Assembly (NCBI GenBank): GCA_019113175.1
Contig: DXHY01000075.1
Location: 1 to 64,000 of the forward strand
Origin: Candidatus Eisenbergiella stercoravium
Lineage (GTDB): Bacteria; Bacillota; Clostridia; Lachnospirales; Lachnospiraceae
Direction: 5' to 3'
DNA length: 64,000 nt
Shown here: in pieces, positions 17,030 to 26,002 of the stretch
Layout: each line of letters starts with the position of its first letter
Numbering within the stretch: position 1 is the first letter of the stretch
The notes under the pieces: model-generated
The model's input: the letters and a program-made list of their open reading frames with translations, nothing else
What the model was told of the DNA's origin: nothing
Databases searched by the model: none
Translations under genes and position numbers: made by a program

Positions 17030-18145
17030 TCAGCTGAGCAGATAAACGGAAAAGGTAGTTCCCTTTCCTGCCTTTGACACGACGCTGATGTAGCCCTTCT
17101 GGCGGGTGATGATGCCGTTCGCCAGATACAGTCCGAGGCCGACGCCCTCCATGGCGGCGGCTTCCTCTCCGCGGTAGAAGCGCTGGAACACATCATGGTA
17201 ATGTTCCTCCGGAATGCCGATGCCGGTATCCGTGATGTCGATACGGGTGTAAAACTGCCAGGGGCGTACCGAGACGGAGACGCTTCCGCCCTCCGGCGTG
17301 TATTTTACCGCGTTGTCCAGAATGTTTCCCAAAGCTTCAGCAGTCCATTTGGGATCGTGCTGCACGCTGATATTGTCCGCGCAGTCCGCCGACAGATGGA
17401 TCCCCTTCTGATCGGCTTTCGTCCACACCGTGCTCATGGCGCGGGCGATGGTGTCGTTCAGCCGCCCCTCCGCCATGTGGAGGACGAAGGTTCCTGTTTC
17501 CAGGCGGGACATTTTGATGAGGGACTGCAGGAGAAAATCCAGCTTGTCGATCTGCTCCGTCATGGTGGCAAGAAAAGTTTCCCGCTGGCTGTCGGAGAGC
17601 GTGTGTTTCTGCAGGATCTCCGCAAACATCCGGATGTTCGCGATGGGGGTCTTTACCTGATGGGAAATGTCGCTGACCAGTCCCTGGATGGTTTCCTTGT
17701 CCCTGCGGCTCTGGAGTCTGCCTTCATTGGCAAACTCATAATACTGCATCAGCTTTCCCTGTACCCTGGAGGCCAGGGAATCGTCATAGGGATGGGAGAG
17801 GTCGGGCCTTCGGTCGGACAGGAGGGCGTCCAGGGTTTCACACAGCTCGTCGGCAAAACGGTCGGTCTGGCGGCGCTGCCTGAAAACCCACAGTCCGGCG
17901 AGGACGCAGAGACCGGTACAGGCCGAAAGGATTCCTAAACGCACGGGCTCTCTGGGCACAAAGGTCCATAGAAGCCATAGAAGGATGGCCGAGAGGCAGA
18001 CCGCGGCCAGAAGAAAAAGGGCGGGAATGAGGGTGGAAGAGGGAAGGAGACTGCGGACAAATCCGCGCACCTTCCGGAAGCCGGCCGTCTCCTTCCGGGA
18101 ACCGGCCAGCGGGCGCGTTTCGGTCTGTTCGTTCGTTTCGTTCAT
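17030..18145 (-). CDS. Sensor histidine kinase, intramembrane-sensing type
   Basis: A 371-residue kinase. Two helices (about 38-62 and 70-88) are separated by only seven residues, so there is no extracellular sensor domain. The H-box SDISHQVKTPIAN puts the phosphorylated His at 162; the N-box is LGNILDNAVKYT, the G1 box is DTGIGIP and the G2 box is GVGLGLYL. The short-loop architecture is that of kinases which sense through a partner ABC transporter (BceS-like), matching the two downstream exporters. The start overlaps the response-regulator stop by 4 bp, indicating translational coupling. Confidence 0.9.
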   Translation of the reverse strand: MNETNEQTETRPLAGSRKETAGFRKVRGFVRSLLPSSTLIPALFLLAAVCLSAILLWLLWTFVPREPVRLGILSACTGLCVLAGLWVFRQRRQTDRFADELCETLDALLSDRRPDLSHPYDDSLASRVQGKLMQYYEFANEGRLQSRRDKETIQGLVSDISHQVKTPIANIRMFAEILQKHTLSDSQRETFLATMTEQIDKLDFLLQSLIKMSRLETGTFVLHMAEGRLNDTIARAMSTVWTKADQKGIHLSADCADNISVQHDPKWTAEALGNILDNAVKYTPEGGSVSVSVRPWQFYTRIDITDTGIGIPEEHYHDVFQRFYRGEEAAAMEGVGLGLYLANGIITRQKGYISVVSKAGKGTTFSVYLLS

Positions 18146-18867
18146 TTCCGGCCTCCTGTCCAGATATAGCCCATCCCGCGCACCGTGCGGATATAGGCGT
18201 GATTTTCGTCTTCGATTTTGGCGCGCAGCCGGTTCATGGTCACGGTGAGGGTATGGTCATCCACGAAATTTCCGCCGCTGTCCCAGAGCCGCTCCAGCAG
18301 AAGCTGCCTGGTCAGGATATTTCCCGCGTTCTCGGTCAGCACCCGAAGCAGCTTATATTCGTTGGGCGTGATGGAAAGCTTCTCGGCAGAACGGGGATCG
18401 CTTCCCCGCGACGCGGTGAGGGAAGAAAAATCCAGGGAAAGGAAGCCGTCGCTCCAGCGGTCCGCGCTTCCAGCCTCTTCCGGTCCGTTCGGGCCTCCCT
18501 TGGAGCCGCTGCGGCGCAGGGCCACCTCCATCCGCTTCAGCAGGATCTGCATGCGGAAGGGCTTTGTCACATAATCCTCCGCTCCAAGGTCAAAGCCGTT
18601 TAATACATCTTCCTCCAGATCGTTTGCGGTCAGAAAGATTACCGGCTGTGCCGCATTCTGCGCCTTGATTTCCCGGCACAGGTCGAAACCGTTTCCATCC
18701 GGCAGGTTTACATCCAGAAGGATCAGGGAAAAGGAGCCGTCCGCAAGCAGAGCCCTTGCCTTGGCACAGGTATAGGCGGGAACGGAGACATATCCCGCAC
18801 TGTCCAGTTCAAACAAAAGTCCCGCGCTCAGCGCGAGATCGTCTTCTACCACTAAGATTCGTTCCAT
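18142..18867 (-). CDS. OmpR-family response regulator
   Basis: A 241-residue regulator. The receiver domain has the acidic pair at 9-10, the phosphoacceptor Asp52 in LLDVNLPDG, and the conserved Lys in DYVTKPF. The winged-helix DNA-binding domain occupies the last 95 residues (LSITPNEYKLLRVLTENAGN, then YIRTVRGMGYIW). Between them, about residues 125-145, is a Gly/Pro/Ser linker. It is the first gene of the regulator-kinase-exporter cluster and probably controls one or both exporters. Confidence 0.93.
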   Translation of the reverse strand: MERILVVEDDLALSAGLLFELDSAGYVSVPAYTCAKARALLADGSFSLILLDVNLPDGNGFDLCREIKAQNAAQPVIFLTANDLEEDVLNGFDLGAEDYVTKPFRMQILLKRMEVALRRSGSKGGPNGPEEAGSADRWSDGFLSLDFSSLTASRGSDPRSAEKLSITPNEYKLLRVLTENAGNILTRQLLLERLWDSGGNFVDDHTLTVTMNRLRAKIEDENHAYIRTVRGMGYIWTGGRK

Positions 18868-18890
18868 TGGTACCTCTCATCCGTTACGTC

Positions 18891-18916
18891 TGAAAAATCT
18901 GCCCGAAAAAGGGCAG
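18891..18916 (-). terminator. Terminator after the phosphoketolase gene
   Basis: On the minus strand CTGCCC-TTTTTC-GGGCAG is followed by ATTTTTC. Immediately upstream (18919-18955) is a second dyad with a perfect 10-bp stem, GGAAAGGCGC / GCGCCTTTCC, and a 17-nt loop. Together they separate the phosphoketolase from the response regulator. Confidence 0.7.
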
Positions 18917-19006
18917 TCGGAAAGGCGCGGCCGTACTGCATGACTGCGCCTTTCCCTGATAAAAACTGTATAAGTTGTCGCTTGCCTGACCCGCTGCAGG
19001 CGCTTT

Positions 19007-21382
19007 TTAAGCCTCCGGCACGTGCCACTTCCAGTCGCGAACCTCCGGCAGATCGATGCCGTACTCATGGATGTACTGCTTATGCTCCACCAGCTTGTCG
19101 TTCATCATCTGGATCAGATAGGAGCCGCGGTTGCCGAGCTGCGGCAGGTTCTGGACCGCGTTTTTCACCAGGCTGAACCGGTCGATCTCGTTCTGCACGC
19201 GCATGTCGAAGGGGGTGGTGATGGTACCCTCCTCCTTATAGCCATACACGTGGATGTTCCGGTTCTCCCGGCAGTAGGTCAGCTCATGGATAAGCGTAGG
19301 GTAGCCGTGGAAGGCGAAGATGATGGGCTTATCCTTCGTGAACAGAGCGTTGTAATCCGCATCGGTCAGGCCGTGCGGATGCATGGTAGAAGGCTGAAGC
19401 TTCATCAGATCCACCACGTTGATAACCCGGATTTTCAGCTCCGGCAGAGCCTCTCTTAATATGGTAACCGCTGCCAGGGTTTCCAGAGTAGGCGTATCGC
19501 CGCAGCAGGCCATGACGATGTCAGGCTCCTCGCCCGCGTCGTTGCTCGCCCACTCCCAGATGCCGATGCCCTGGGTACAGTGCTTGACGGCCTGTTCCAT
19601 GGTCAGCCACTGCGGTCTGGGATGCTTGCTGGTCACCAGCACGTTCACATAGTTCCGGCTGCGGATACAGTGATCGAAGCAGGAAAGCAGGCAGTTGGTG
19701 TCCGGCGGAAGATACAGCCGCACCACGTCCGCCTTCTTATTGGATATATGATCCAGGAAGCCGGGGTCCTGATGGGTGAAGCCGTTGTGATCCTGCTGCC
19801 AGACGTTGGAGGAGAGGATCAGGTTCAGGGAGGCGATGGACTGTCTCCAGGGAAGCTGGTTGCAGACCTTCAGCCATTTCGCGTGCTGGGCGCACATGGA
19901 ATCCACCACGCGGATGAACGCCTCGTAGCTTGCGAAGAAGCCATGGCGTCCCGTGAGAAGATAGCCCTCCAGCCAGCCTTCGCACATGTGCTCACTGAGG
20001 AAGGAATCCATTACACGGCCGTCGTGGGCCAGAAATTCATCCGTGTCCAGAAGCGCATTGTTCCAGTCGCGGTTGGTTTCTTCAAACACCTTTCCCAGAC
20101 GGTTGGACATGGTCTCATCCGGCCCGAAGATGCGGAAGTTATGCGCGTCTTCATTGAGTTTGAAGATGTCGCGGACAAAGCCGCCAAGCTCCACCATATC
20201 CTGGGATTCTACCGCGCCGGGAGAGGGCACTTCGATGCCGTAGTCGCGGAAGTCGGGCATGCGCAGGTCGCGCAGCAGCTTACCGCCGTTGGCGTGGGGA
20301 TTGGAGCCGATTCTTCTGTCCCCTGTGGGTGCCAGTGCCTTCAGCTCAGGAATCAGCTTTCCGTTTTCGTCGAAAAGCTCTTCAGGATGATAGCTCATCA
20401 GCCAGTCTCTCAGCATGTCCAGATGCTCCGGCTGGTCCATCATGATCGGAACCTGATGGGCGCGGAAGGAGCCTTCGATCTGCTTGCCGTCCACAACCCT
20501 GGGGCCCGTCCAGCCCTTGGGCGTGCGCAGCACGATCATGGGCCACTTGGGTCTGGTGGAATCGTGGTTTTCCCTGGCGTTTTTCTGGATGGCCTTAATC
20601 TCGTCCATGGCGGCGTCCAGCGCTTCCGCCATTTTGCGGTGCATTTCCATTGGCACATCGCCTTCCACAAAATAGGGCTTCCAGCCGCAGCCGTCGAAGA
20701 AGTGCTCCAGCTCCTCATGGGTGATGCGGGCCAGCACCGTCGGGTTGCTGATCTTATAGCCGTTTAAGTGCAGGATGGGCAGAACGGCGCCGTCCGTTTC
20801 CGGATTCAGGAATTTATTGCACTGCCAGGAGGTGGCAAGAGGGCCTGTCTCCGCTTCACCGTCGCCCACAATACAGGCGGCGATCAGATCGGGATTGTCG
20901 AACACTGCGCCAAAGGAATGGGCCAGGGAATAGCCGAGCTCGCCGCCCTCATTGATGGAGCCGGGAGTTTCGGGAGCCACGTGGCTGGAGATGCCGCCCG
21001 GGAAGGAGAACTGCTTGCAAAGCTTCTTCAGTCCGTCCATATCCTCCCCGATGTTGGGATACACCTCGCTGTAGGTGCCCTCCAGGTAGGTATTAGCCAC
21101 AAAGAAATTGCCGCCGTGGCCGGGGCCGGAGACCAGAATCATGTCCTGGTCATATTTTTTGATCACGCGGTTTAAATGAACATAGATAAAATTCTGACCG
21201 GGAACGGTTCCCCAGTGTCCCACGATTTTTTTCTTTACATGTTCCATTTTGAGGGGCTCGCGCAGAAGCGGATTATCCAGCAGATAAAGCTGCGCTGCGC
21301 CGAGATAGTTGGCGGCACGCCAGTAGGCGTCCATCTTTTTCAGATATTCGTCTGTAAGCGGCAGTCTTTCTTCGATTTCCAT
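19007..21382 (-). CDS. xfp: Phosphoketolase (xylulose/fructose-6-phosphate)
   Basis: A 791-residue thiamine-diphosphate enzyme of normal length. It splits xylulose 5-phosphate, and in many members fructose 6-phosphate, with phosphate to give acetyl phosphate plus glyceraldehyde 3-phosphate or erythrose 4-phosphate. Visible family signatures are [26 protein letters not shown] (signature 1) and the segment ending in [15 protein letters not shown] (signature 2, ThDP and Mg binding), then MTAWQ-like catalytic blocks further on. I chose the ATG at 21382 because AAAAGGAGG lies 7 nt upstream; the frame is open to 21424. It is monocistronic between its own promoter and terminator. Confidence 0.96.
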   Translation of the reverse strand: MEIEERLPLTDEYLKKMDAYWRAANYLGAAQLYLLDNPLLREPLKMEHVKKKIVGHWGTVPGQNFIYVHLNRVIKKYDQDMILVSGPGHGGNFFVANTYLEGTYSEVYPNIGEDMDGLKKLCKQFSFPGGISSHVAPETPGSINEGGELGYSLAHSFGAVFDNPDLIAACIVGDGEAETGPLATSWQCNKFLNPETDGAVLPILHLNGYKISNPTVLARITHEELEHFFDGCGWKPYFVEGDVPMEMHRKMAEALDAAMDEIKAIQKNARENHDSTRPKWPMIVLRTPKGWTGPRVVDGKQIEGSFRAHQVPIMMDQPEHLDMLRDWLMSYHPEELFDENGKLIPELKALAPTGDRRIGSNPHANGGKLLRDLRMPDFRDYGIEVPSPGAVESQDMVELGGFVRDIFKLNEDAHNFRIFGPDETMSNRLGKVFEETNRDWNNALLDTDEFLAHDGRVMDSFLSEHMCEGWLEGYLLTGRHGFFASYEAFIRVVDSMCAQHAKWLKVCNQLPWRQSIASLNLILSSNVWQQDHNGFTHQDPGFLDHISNKKADVVRLYLPPDTNCLLSCFDHCIRSRNYVNVLVTSKHPRPQWLTMEQAVKHCTQGIGIWEWASNDAGEEPDIVMACCGDTPTLETLAAVTILREALPELKIRVINVVDLMKLQPSTMHPHGLTDADYNALFTKDKPIIFAFHGYPTLIHELTYCRENRNIHVYGYKEEGTITTPFDMRVQNEIDRFSLVKNAVQNLPQLGNRGSYLIQMMNDKLVEHKQYIHEYGIDLPEVRDWKWHVPEA

Positions 21383-21486
21383 ATGTACCTCCTTTTTTAT
21401 TTGTTTTATGCCGGCATACTGCACAACGTGCTGGACCCACGGAATGACGGCGGAATGGCCGGCATGCTTTTTGTCTGTCAGAATCT

Positions 21487-21515
21487 ATTTTAAACGGAAT
21501 CCGCATATCGGGCAA
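21487..21515 (-). promoter_or_regulatory. Promoter of xfp
   Basis: The minus strand has TTGCCC, 17 bp, TAAAAT, about 105 bp upstream of the xfp start. The leader can form a long-range stem, ATGCCGGC with GCCGGCAT, around a GCAC-GTT-GTGC hairpin, ending just before the ribosome binding site. Confidence 0.55.
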
Positions 21516-21629
21516 TGGGAAATTGACAAAAAACCGCATGATTTTGGTAAAATTCACGAAAACAGGATGAACAGAGAGAAATTTTCCTGTATTCTTTATG
21601 AGGCATGTGGACGAAATTACTTTTTGGTG

Positions 21630-21658
21630 TGGACAGTCATATATTTTCGTATTAAAAT
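21630..21658 (+). promoter_or_regulatory. Promoter upstream of the cas6-like gene
   Basis: TGGACA, 17 bp, TAAAAT. It lies about 215 bp before the cas6-like start codon; a second weaker candidate (TTGACA, 19 bp, TAAAAT) begins at 21523. Nothing else was recognised in 21659-21873. Confidence 0.5.
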
Positions 21659-21873
21659 ACATTTGTGTCACATCTATATCCCATTTCCTGCGCCTTTGGT
21701 TACGGCGTGTCTGTTTTGCTTTCGGGATAAGACCTTCTTTTTCTTATTGACAAAGTGAACGTGAATAAACCGCAACACACTGTGTAATCCATGGTATGAA
21801 AATAAAATATCTTGCGGTGAGCACTGGGGCGTCCTCTGCTTGCGTGAGACAAAGTGAGGGAGGACATTCAGTT

Positions 21874-22566
21874 ATGTTGGTATTTGAGTTGCCGCTTAAG
21901 ATCTGTTTCCTGACACCGTTGCTGTCTGCATGTGTGTCGGAGAGGATCGGTCAGTTTATTTCCGGAGCCCTGCATACATCGGAGGATGATTCGTTCTTTT
22001 GTGAAAATGTCAGATTCCGGTCTTATACTTTCGATCAGCCATATCCGCTCGAGTCGGAGCATATTTACCGGGAAGGAAAAATATATACGGTCCGGATAAG
22101 AACCATCAGCCAGAAGCTGGCAGAATTTTTTGTCAGACAGCTTCCTTTGTATGCGGACGGCTGCCTGCAGGTCCTTGATGGAGAACTTAAGGTGATTCCA
22201 CGTTATCTGTTGGAACGGGTGCATACGCTGACCCCTGTGGTGGTGAAAACCAGGCAGGGATACTGGCGCAATCAGATGCGGGTGGATGAATTTGAGGAGC
22301 GGCTGAAGGCCAATCTGATCCGAAAATACAATTTTTTTCAGCATAAAAAACTGGAGGGAGGTTTCTGCCTGTTCCGCCGGATGGAATTCATGAACAGAAA
22401 ACCGGTCCGGGTGCCGCAGAAAAACATTTCCCTGCTGGGAGACAAGATCAGCCTGACAGCGGCACAGAATGAGACGGCGCAGGAGCTTCTTTATATGGCC
22501 CTGGGAACCGGCGTCGGGGAAAACAATGCGGAAGGATGCGGGTTTTTAGGATATCGTTTTCGATGA
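21874..22566 (+). CDS. cas6: Cas6-like CRISPR RNA endoribonuclease, solitary
   Basis: A 230-residue RAMP-type protein. The C-terminal GTGVGENNAEGCGFLGYRF is the glycine-rich loop of Cas6 (usual form G-x-G-x-x-N-x-x-G-x-G). The N-terminal half has the ferredoxin-like pattern LVFELPLKICF...ISGALHTSEDDSFF, with His and Ser residues that could serve in catalysis. Cas6 cuts pre-crRNA within the repeat. No other cas gene and no repeat array lies in this window, so the protein either serves a distant array or has another role. The start at 21874 has GGGAGG 10 nt upstream; the frame is open from 21796. A strong terminator follows at 22608. Confidence 0.8.
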   Translation: MLVFELPLKICFLTPLLSACVSERIGQFISGALHTSEDDSFFCENVRFRSYTFDQPYPLESEHIYREGKIYTVRIRTISQKLAEFFVRQLPLYADGCLQVLDGELKVIPRYLLERVHTLTPVVVKTRQGYWRNQMRVDEFEERLKANLIRKYNFFQHKKLEGGFCLFRRMEFMNRKPVRVPQKNISLLGDKISLTAAQNETAQELLYMALGTGVGENNAEGCGFLGYRFR

Positions 22567-22607
22567 GAACGTTAAAAAAACAGTAACCTATATATAGACA
22601 GAGATTG

Positions 22608-22636
22608 AAAAGGGAGCGCGGCGAGAGCTCCCTTTT
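22608..22636 (+). terminator. Terminator after the cas6-like gene
   Basis: AAAAGGGAGC pairs with GCTCCCTTTT around a 9-nt loop. The stem is a perfect 10 bp and T-rich on both strands. Confidence 0.85.
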
Positions 22637-22766
22637 GTCATCAGGAAAGGATTCCGTTTTAGAAAAAAATATAATATAATGGGACATGAAAATACGAATC
22701 AAAACCAAACCGTATAGCGGCAGGAGGGAGAATATATGCCGCCTGAAGGCAGCAGAAGGAGGGGAA

Positions 22767-22982
22767 ATGCTTCGCAGAAAGAAGGAACGTGAGGAGGATC
22801 ATGCCTGGGACGGGCAGCAGCCTGCGATGAAAAGCAGTATCTGCACCGGAGAAACGGTTGCGGGCTTCCTGGATTCCGGAGGAAAGTTTCACGAGATAAT
22901 GCTGATTTCAGGGGAAAAGGATCTTGCGCTTTTTTGCAGGAGATATGGTGTGAAAAAAGAGGAAGTCAGGCATATTTTTTGA
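22767..22982 (+). CDS. Small conserved-type hypothetical protein
   Basis: A 71-residue protein with a charged N-terminus (MLRRKKEREEDHAW) and a compact core SSICTGETVAGFLDSGGKFH followed by EIMLISGEKDLALFCRRYGV. It has one or two Cys residues and no membrane segment. The start has GAAGGAGG upstream. I have the impression that similar SICTGE-x-VAGF small proteins occur in other gut clostridia, but cannot verify this here. Function unknown. It lies between the cas6 terminator and GH3 and may be cotranscribed with GH3. Confidence 0.6.
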   Translation: MLRRKKEREEDHAWDGQQPAMKSSICTGETVAGFLDSGGKFHEIMLISGEKDLALFCRRYGVKKEEVRHIF

Positions 22983-23034
22983 GAGATGCTTTTAGAATTA
23001 AAAGGCCGTCTGCGGCGGCAATGAGGAGGCAATT

Positions 23035-25998
23035 ATGAACAGAAAAAAGATCGGGGTGCCCCTTGAGGGCTTTGGAGAGCTGTGCCGGAGCGCGGCGGCG
23101 CAGGGGGCGGTTCTTCTGAAAAATGAGGAGGAGACGCTGCCGGTGACGGATGGGGAGCGGATCGCCGTGTTCGGGCGGATTCAGAAGGATTATTACAGGA
23201 GCGGGACCGGGTCGGGAGGCGCGGTCAATGCTCCCTATGCCACCAACCTGCTGGACAGCCTGCGGGAGTGCGGTAATCTGCAGGTGGACGAAGAGCTTGC
23301 AGCGGTATATGAGGAATGGATCCGGGAGAATCCGTTTGACGATGGAGGCGGAGTCTGGGCCGGAGAGCCCTGGAGCCAGAGGGAGATGGAGGTGTCTGAC
23401 GAGCTTGCGGCCGCAGCTGCCGGCAGGGCGGACAAGGCGCTGGTTGTGATCGGGCGCACGGCAGGAGAGTCGAAGGATTATGAGGATCTTCCGGGAGGTT
23501 TCCGGCTGAGCGGAGAGGAGGAACGGCTTCTTCGGACGGTGACGAAGTATTTCCGCAGGACCGCGGTGATCCTGAACGTTTCCTGTATCATTGACATGGG
23601 CTTTCTGGATGCCCCGTATGAAAATCCGGTTACCGCTGTGCTCTATGTGTGGCATGGCGGCCAGGAGGGAGGCCGCGCGGCGGCGGACGTGATCAGCGGA
23701 CGCGTGACGCCCTGCGGCAAACTGGTGGATACGATCGCAGGCTGTATCGCGGATTATCCTTCCACGGCGAACCATGGAAATCTGCGGGAAAACGTCTATC
23801 AGGAGGACGTTTATGTGGGCTACCGCTATTTTGAGACCTTTGCTCCCGAAAGGGTGAGGTTTCCCTTCGGCTTCGGGCTGTCCTACACCACATTTTCCCT
23901 GAAGCCGGATTCGGCCCGTGTGAAAAATGACCGGATCGGGATACGGGTATGCGTCCAAAATACGGGAAGCCGATATGCGGGCAGGGAAGTGGTGCAGGTC
24001 TATTACAGCGCTCCTCAGGGAAAGCTGGGGCGGCCGGCAAAGGAGCTCGCCGCCTTTGCAAAAACCGGGCTCCTGAAGCCGGGAGAGAAGGAAGTGCTGA
24101 CGCTTTCCTTTCCGGTCTCCGCCATAGCGGCCTACGACGACGGCGGCTATACGGGCAGCCGTTCCTGTTATGTGCTGGAGGAAGGACTGTATGAAATCTT
24201 CGTGGGAAACAGCAGCAGGGATCTGGTACGCGTGCCGGTTGCGGAAGAAGACGGCGCGCCGGAGAATGAAAAAACGGAAGCCGGTCTTCGAGTTCCCACT
24301 CTTCGTGTGGTAAAGCAGCTGGAGGAAGCCTGTGCGCCGCCAAGAAGCTTCATCCGGCTTGTTCCGGGAAGACGGAAAGAGGACGGAACGTATGAGCCTG
24401 CGGGACAGTGTGTCCCGAAAGCGACGGTTTCTCTAAAAGAGAGGATCAGGAACCGTCTGCCCGGCGCTCTGCCCCGGACCGGCAGTCAGGGAATCATGCT
24501 GCAGGATGTGAAGAAGGGGACCGCTTCTCTGGAAAGCTTTGTAGCTCAGCTTTCCGATGAGGAACTCTCTGTCATTGTAAGGGGAGAAGGCATGTGCTCT
24601 CCCAGAGTGACGCCCGGCGTCGCGTCCTGCTTCGGCGGCCTGACCGAATCCATGCAGAAGGACTATGGCATTCCTGTGGCGGCTGCCTCCGACGGCCCTT
24701 CCGGCATCCGCATGGATGTGGGCGCGCTGGCCACGCAGGTTCCCATCGGAACACTTCTTGCCTGTACCTTTGATGAAAGGCTGGTGGAGGAGCTGTATGT
24801 GATGGAGGGAAAAGAGCTGGTGCGCAACGAGATTGATACCCTGCTGGGACCGGGGCTGAATCTTCACCGAAATCCTCTGAATGGCAGGAATTTTGAATAT
24901 TTTTCCGAGGATCCTCTTCTGACCGGAAAGATGGCCGCCGCCAACGTCCGGGGAATCAAAAGGGGAGGCTCCCATGCCACCATCAAGCATTTTGCCTGCA
25001 ACAGCCAGGAAATGGAGCGCAGTAAGGTCAATGCCCTGGTATCGGAGAGGGCGCTGAGGGAGCTGTATCTGAAGGGCTTTGAGATCGCTGTGAAGGAGGG
25101 CGGAGCGGACAGTGTCATGACCGCTTATAATCCCGTCAACGGGCACTGGTGCGCATCCAACTATGATCTTAACACCACGATCCTGCGCGGAGAGTGGGGC
25201 TTTACGGGAATCGTGATGACGGACTGGTGGTCCACCATGAACGACTGCGTGGATGGAGGAAAGGAAAGTCCCTCCAATACCGCAGCGATGGTCCGGGCAC
25301 AGAACGATCTCTACATGGTGGTGGACAATCTGGCCGCAGAAAGAAATCCCATGCAGGACAATACCCTGGAGGCACTGGCAGACGGCAGGCTGACTCTGGG
25401 TGAGCTGCAGAGATGTGCGGCGAACATCTGCCGCTTTCTTCTGAACGCGCCGGTAATGGAGCGGTTCATGAACCAGGAGGCAGAGGGGCCGGAGCTGATT
25501 CCAGCCCTGGCCTTTGATGGAGAGGGAGCAGCCGAAAGCGGCGAAGGTGCCAAAGAAGATTGCCGGAGGTTCGGAGAAGGCCGTGAAAGGTCTGAAGAAG
25601 ACTGTCAAAAGTTCAGTGAGGCCCGGAGTATGGCGGTGCAGCCCGGCGCAGACGGTTCCTTCCATCTGGTGCGTCCTTCTGAAACAGGAGTGCGCTTCTG
25701 CGTCCCGGAAGCGGAAGGGGACAGGGGCCGGACAGCTTCCGGACAGGCCCGCCCCTGGAAGGTACGCGTATGTATGAAATTCAGCAATAAGGATGCCCGG
25801 GCCCAGTCGGCCTGCAATCTGCTGTTGAATGGCGTCCGCTTCGCCACGCCCCAGGTCAGCGGAACAGGCGGAAAGAGCGTGACCTGTGATATGGGAGCCG
25901 TGCTTCTGGAAGCAGGTATATATGAGCTGACCCTGCAGAACACCAAAATGCCCGGTATGGAGGTGGAGTGGGTGGAATTTACGCCGGAATCCCTGTAA
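23035..25998 (+). CDS. Glycoside hydrolase family 3, circularly permuted domain order
   Basis: A 987-residue enzyme. The GH3 C-terminal alpha/beta sandwich comes first (residues about 10-240, with AGESKDYEDLPGGFRLSGEE holding the likely acid/base Glu). A fibronectin-III-like domain introduced by FPFGFGLSYTTFSL follows (about 280-400). Only then comes the GH3 N-terminal TIM barrel (about 500-790: GPGLNLHRNPLNGRNFEYFS, KHFACNSQE, and GIVMTDWWS with the nucleophile Asp). Usual GH3 order is barrel first, so this is a permuted form. A Glu-rich linker (about 830-865) leads to a C-terminal 100-residue beta domain resembling a carbohydrate-binding module. No signal peptide. Probably a cytoplasmic beta-glycosidase. 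Strong AGGAGG site. Confidence 0.9.
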   Translation: MNRKKIGVPLEGFGELCRSAAAQGAVLLKNEEETLPVTDGERIAVFGRIQKDYYRSGTGSGGAVNAPYATNLLDSLRECGNLQVDEELAAVYEEWIRENPFDDGGGVWAGEPWSQREMEVSDELAAAAAGRADKALVVIGRTAGESKDYEDLPGGFRLSGEEERLLRTVTKYFRRTAVILNVSCIIDMGFLDAPYENPVTAVLYVWHGGQEGGRAAADVISGRVTPCGKLVDTIAGCIADYPSTANHGNLRENVYQEDVYVGYRYFETFAPERVRFPFGFGLSYTTFSLKPDSARVKNDRIGIRVCVQNTGSRYAGREVVQVYYSAPQGKLGRPAKELAAFAKTGLLKPGEKEVLTLSFPVSAIAAYDDGGYTGSRSCYVLEEGLYEIFVGNSSRDLVRVPVAEEDGAPENEKTEAGLRVPTLRVVKQLEEACAPPRSFIRLVPGRRKEDGTYEPAGQCVPKATVSLKERIRNRLPGALPRTGSQGIMLQDVKKGTASLESFVAQLSDEELSVIVRGEGMCSPRVTPGVASCFGGLTESMQKDYGIPVAAASDGPSGIRMDVGALATQVPIGTLLACTFDERLVEELYVMEGKELVRNEIDTLLGPGLNLHRNPLNGRNFEYFSEDPLLTGKMAAANVRGIKRGGSHATIKHFACNSQEMERSKVNALVSERALRELYLKGFEIAVKEGGADSVMTAYNPVNGHWCASNYDLNTTILRGEWGFTGIVMTDWWSTMNDCVDGGKESPSNTAAMVRAQNDLYMVVDNLAAERNPMQDNTLEALADGRLTLGELQRCAANICRFLLNAPVMERFMNQEAEGPELIPALAFDGEGAAESGEGAKEDCRRFGEGRERSEEDCQKFSEARSMAVQPGADGSFHLVRPSETGVRFCVPEAEGDRGRTASGQARPWKVRVCMKFSNKDARAQSACNLLLNGVRFATPQVSGTGGKSVTCDMGAVLLEAGIYELTLQNTKMPGMEVEWVEFTPESL

Positions 25999-26002
25999 AG
26001 AT

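Noticed and set aside
19580-20767. A 395-codon plus-strand open frame inside xfp
   Set aside because: Antisense shadow of a highly conserved enzyme gene.
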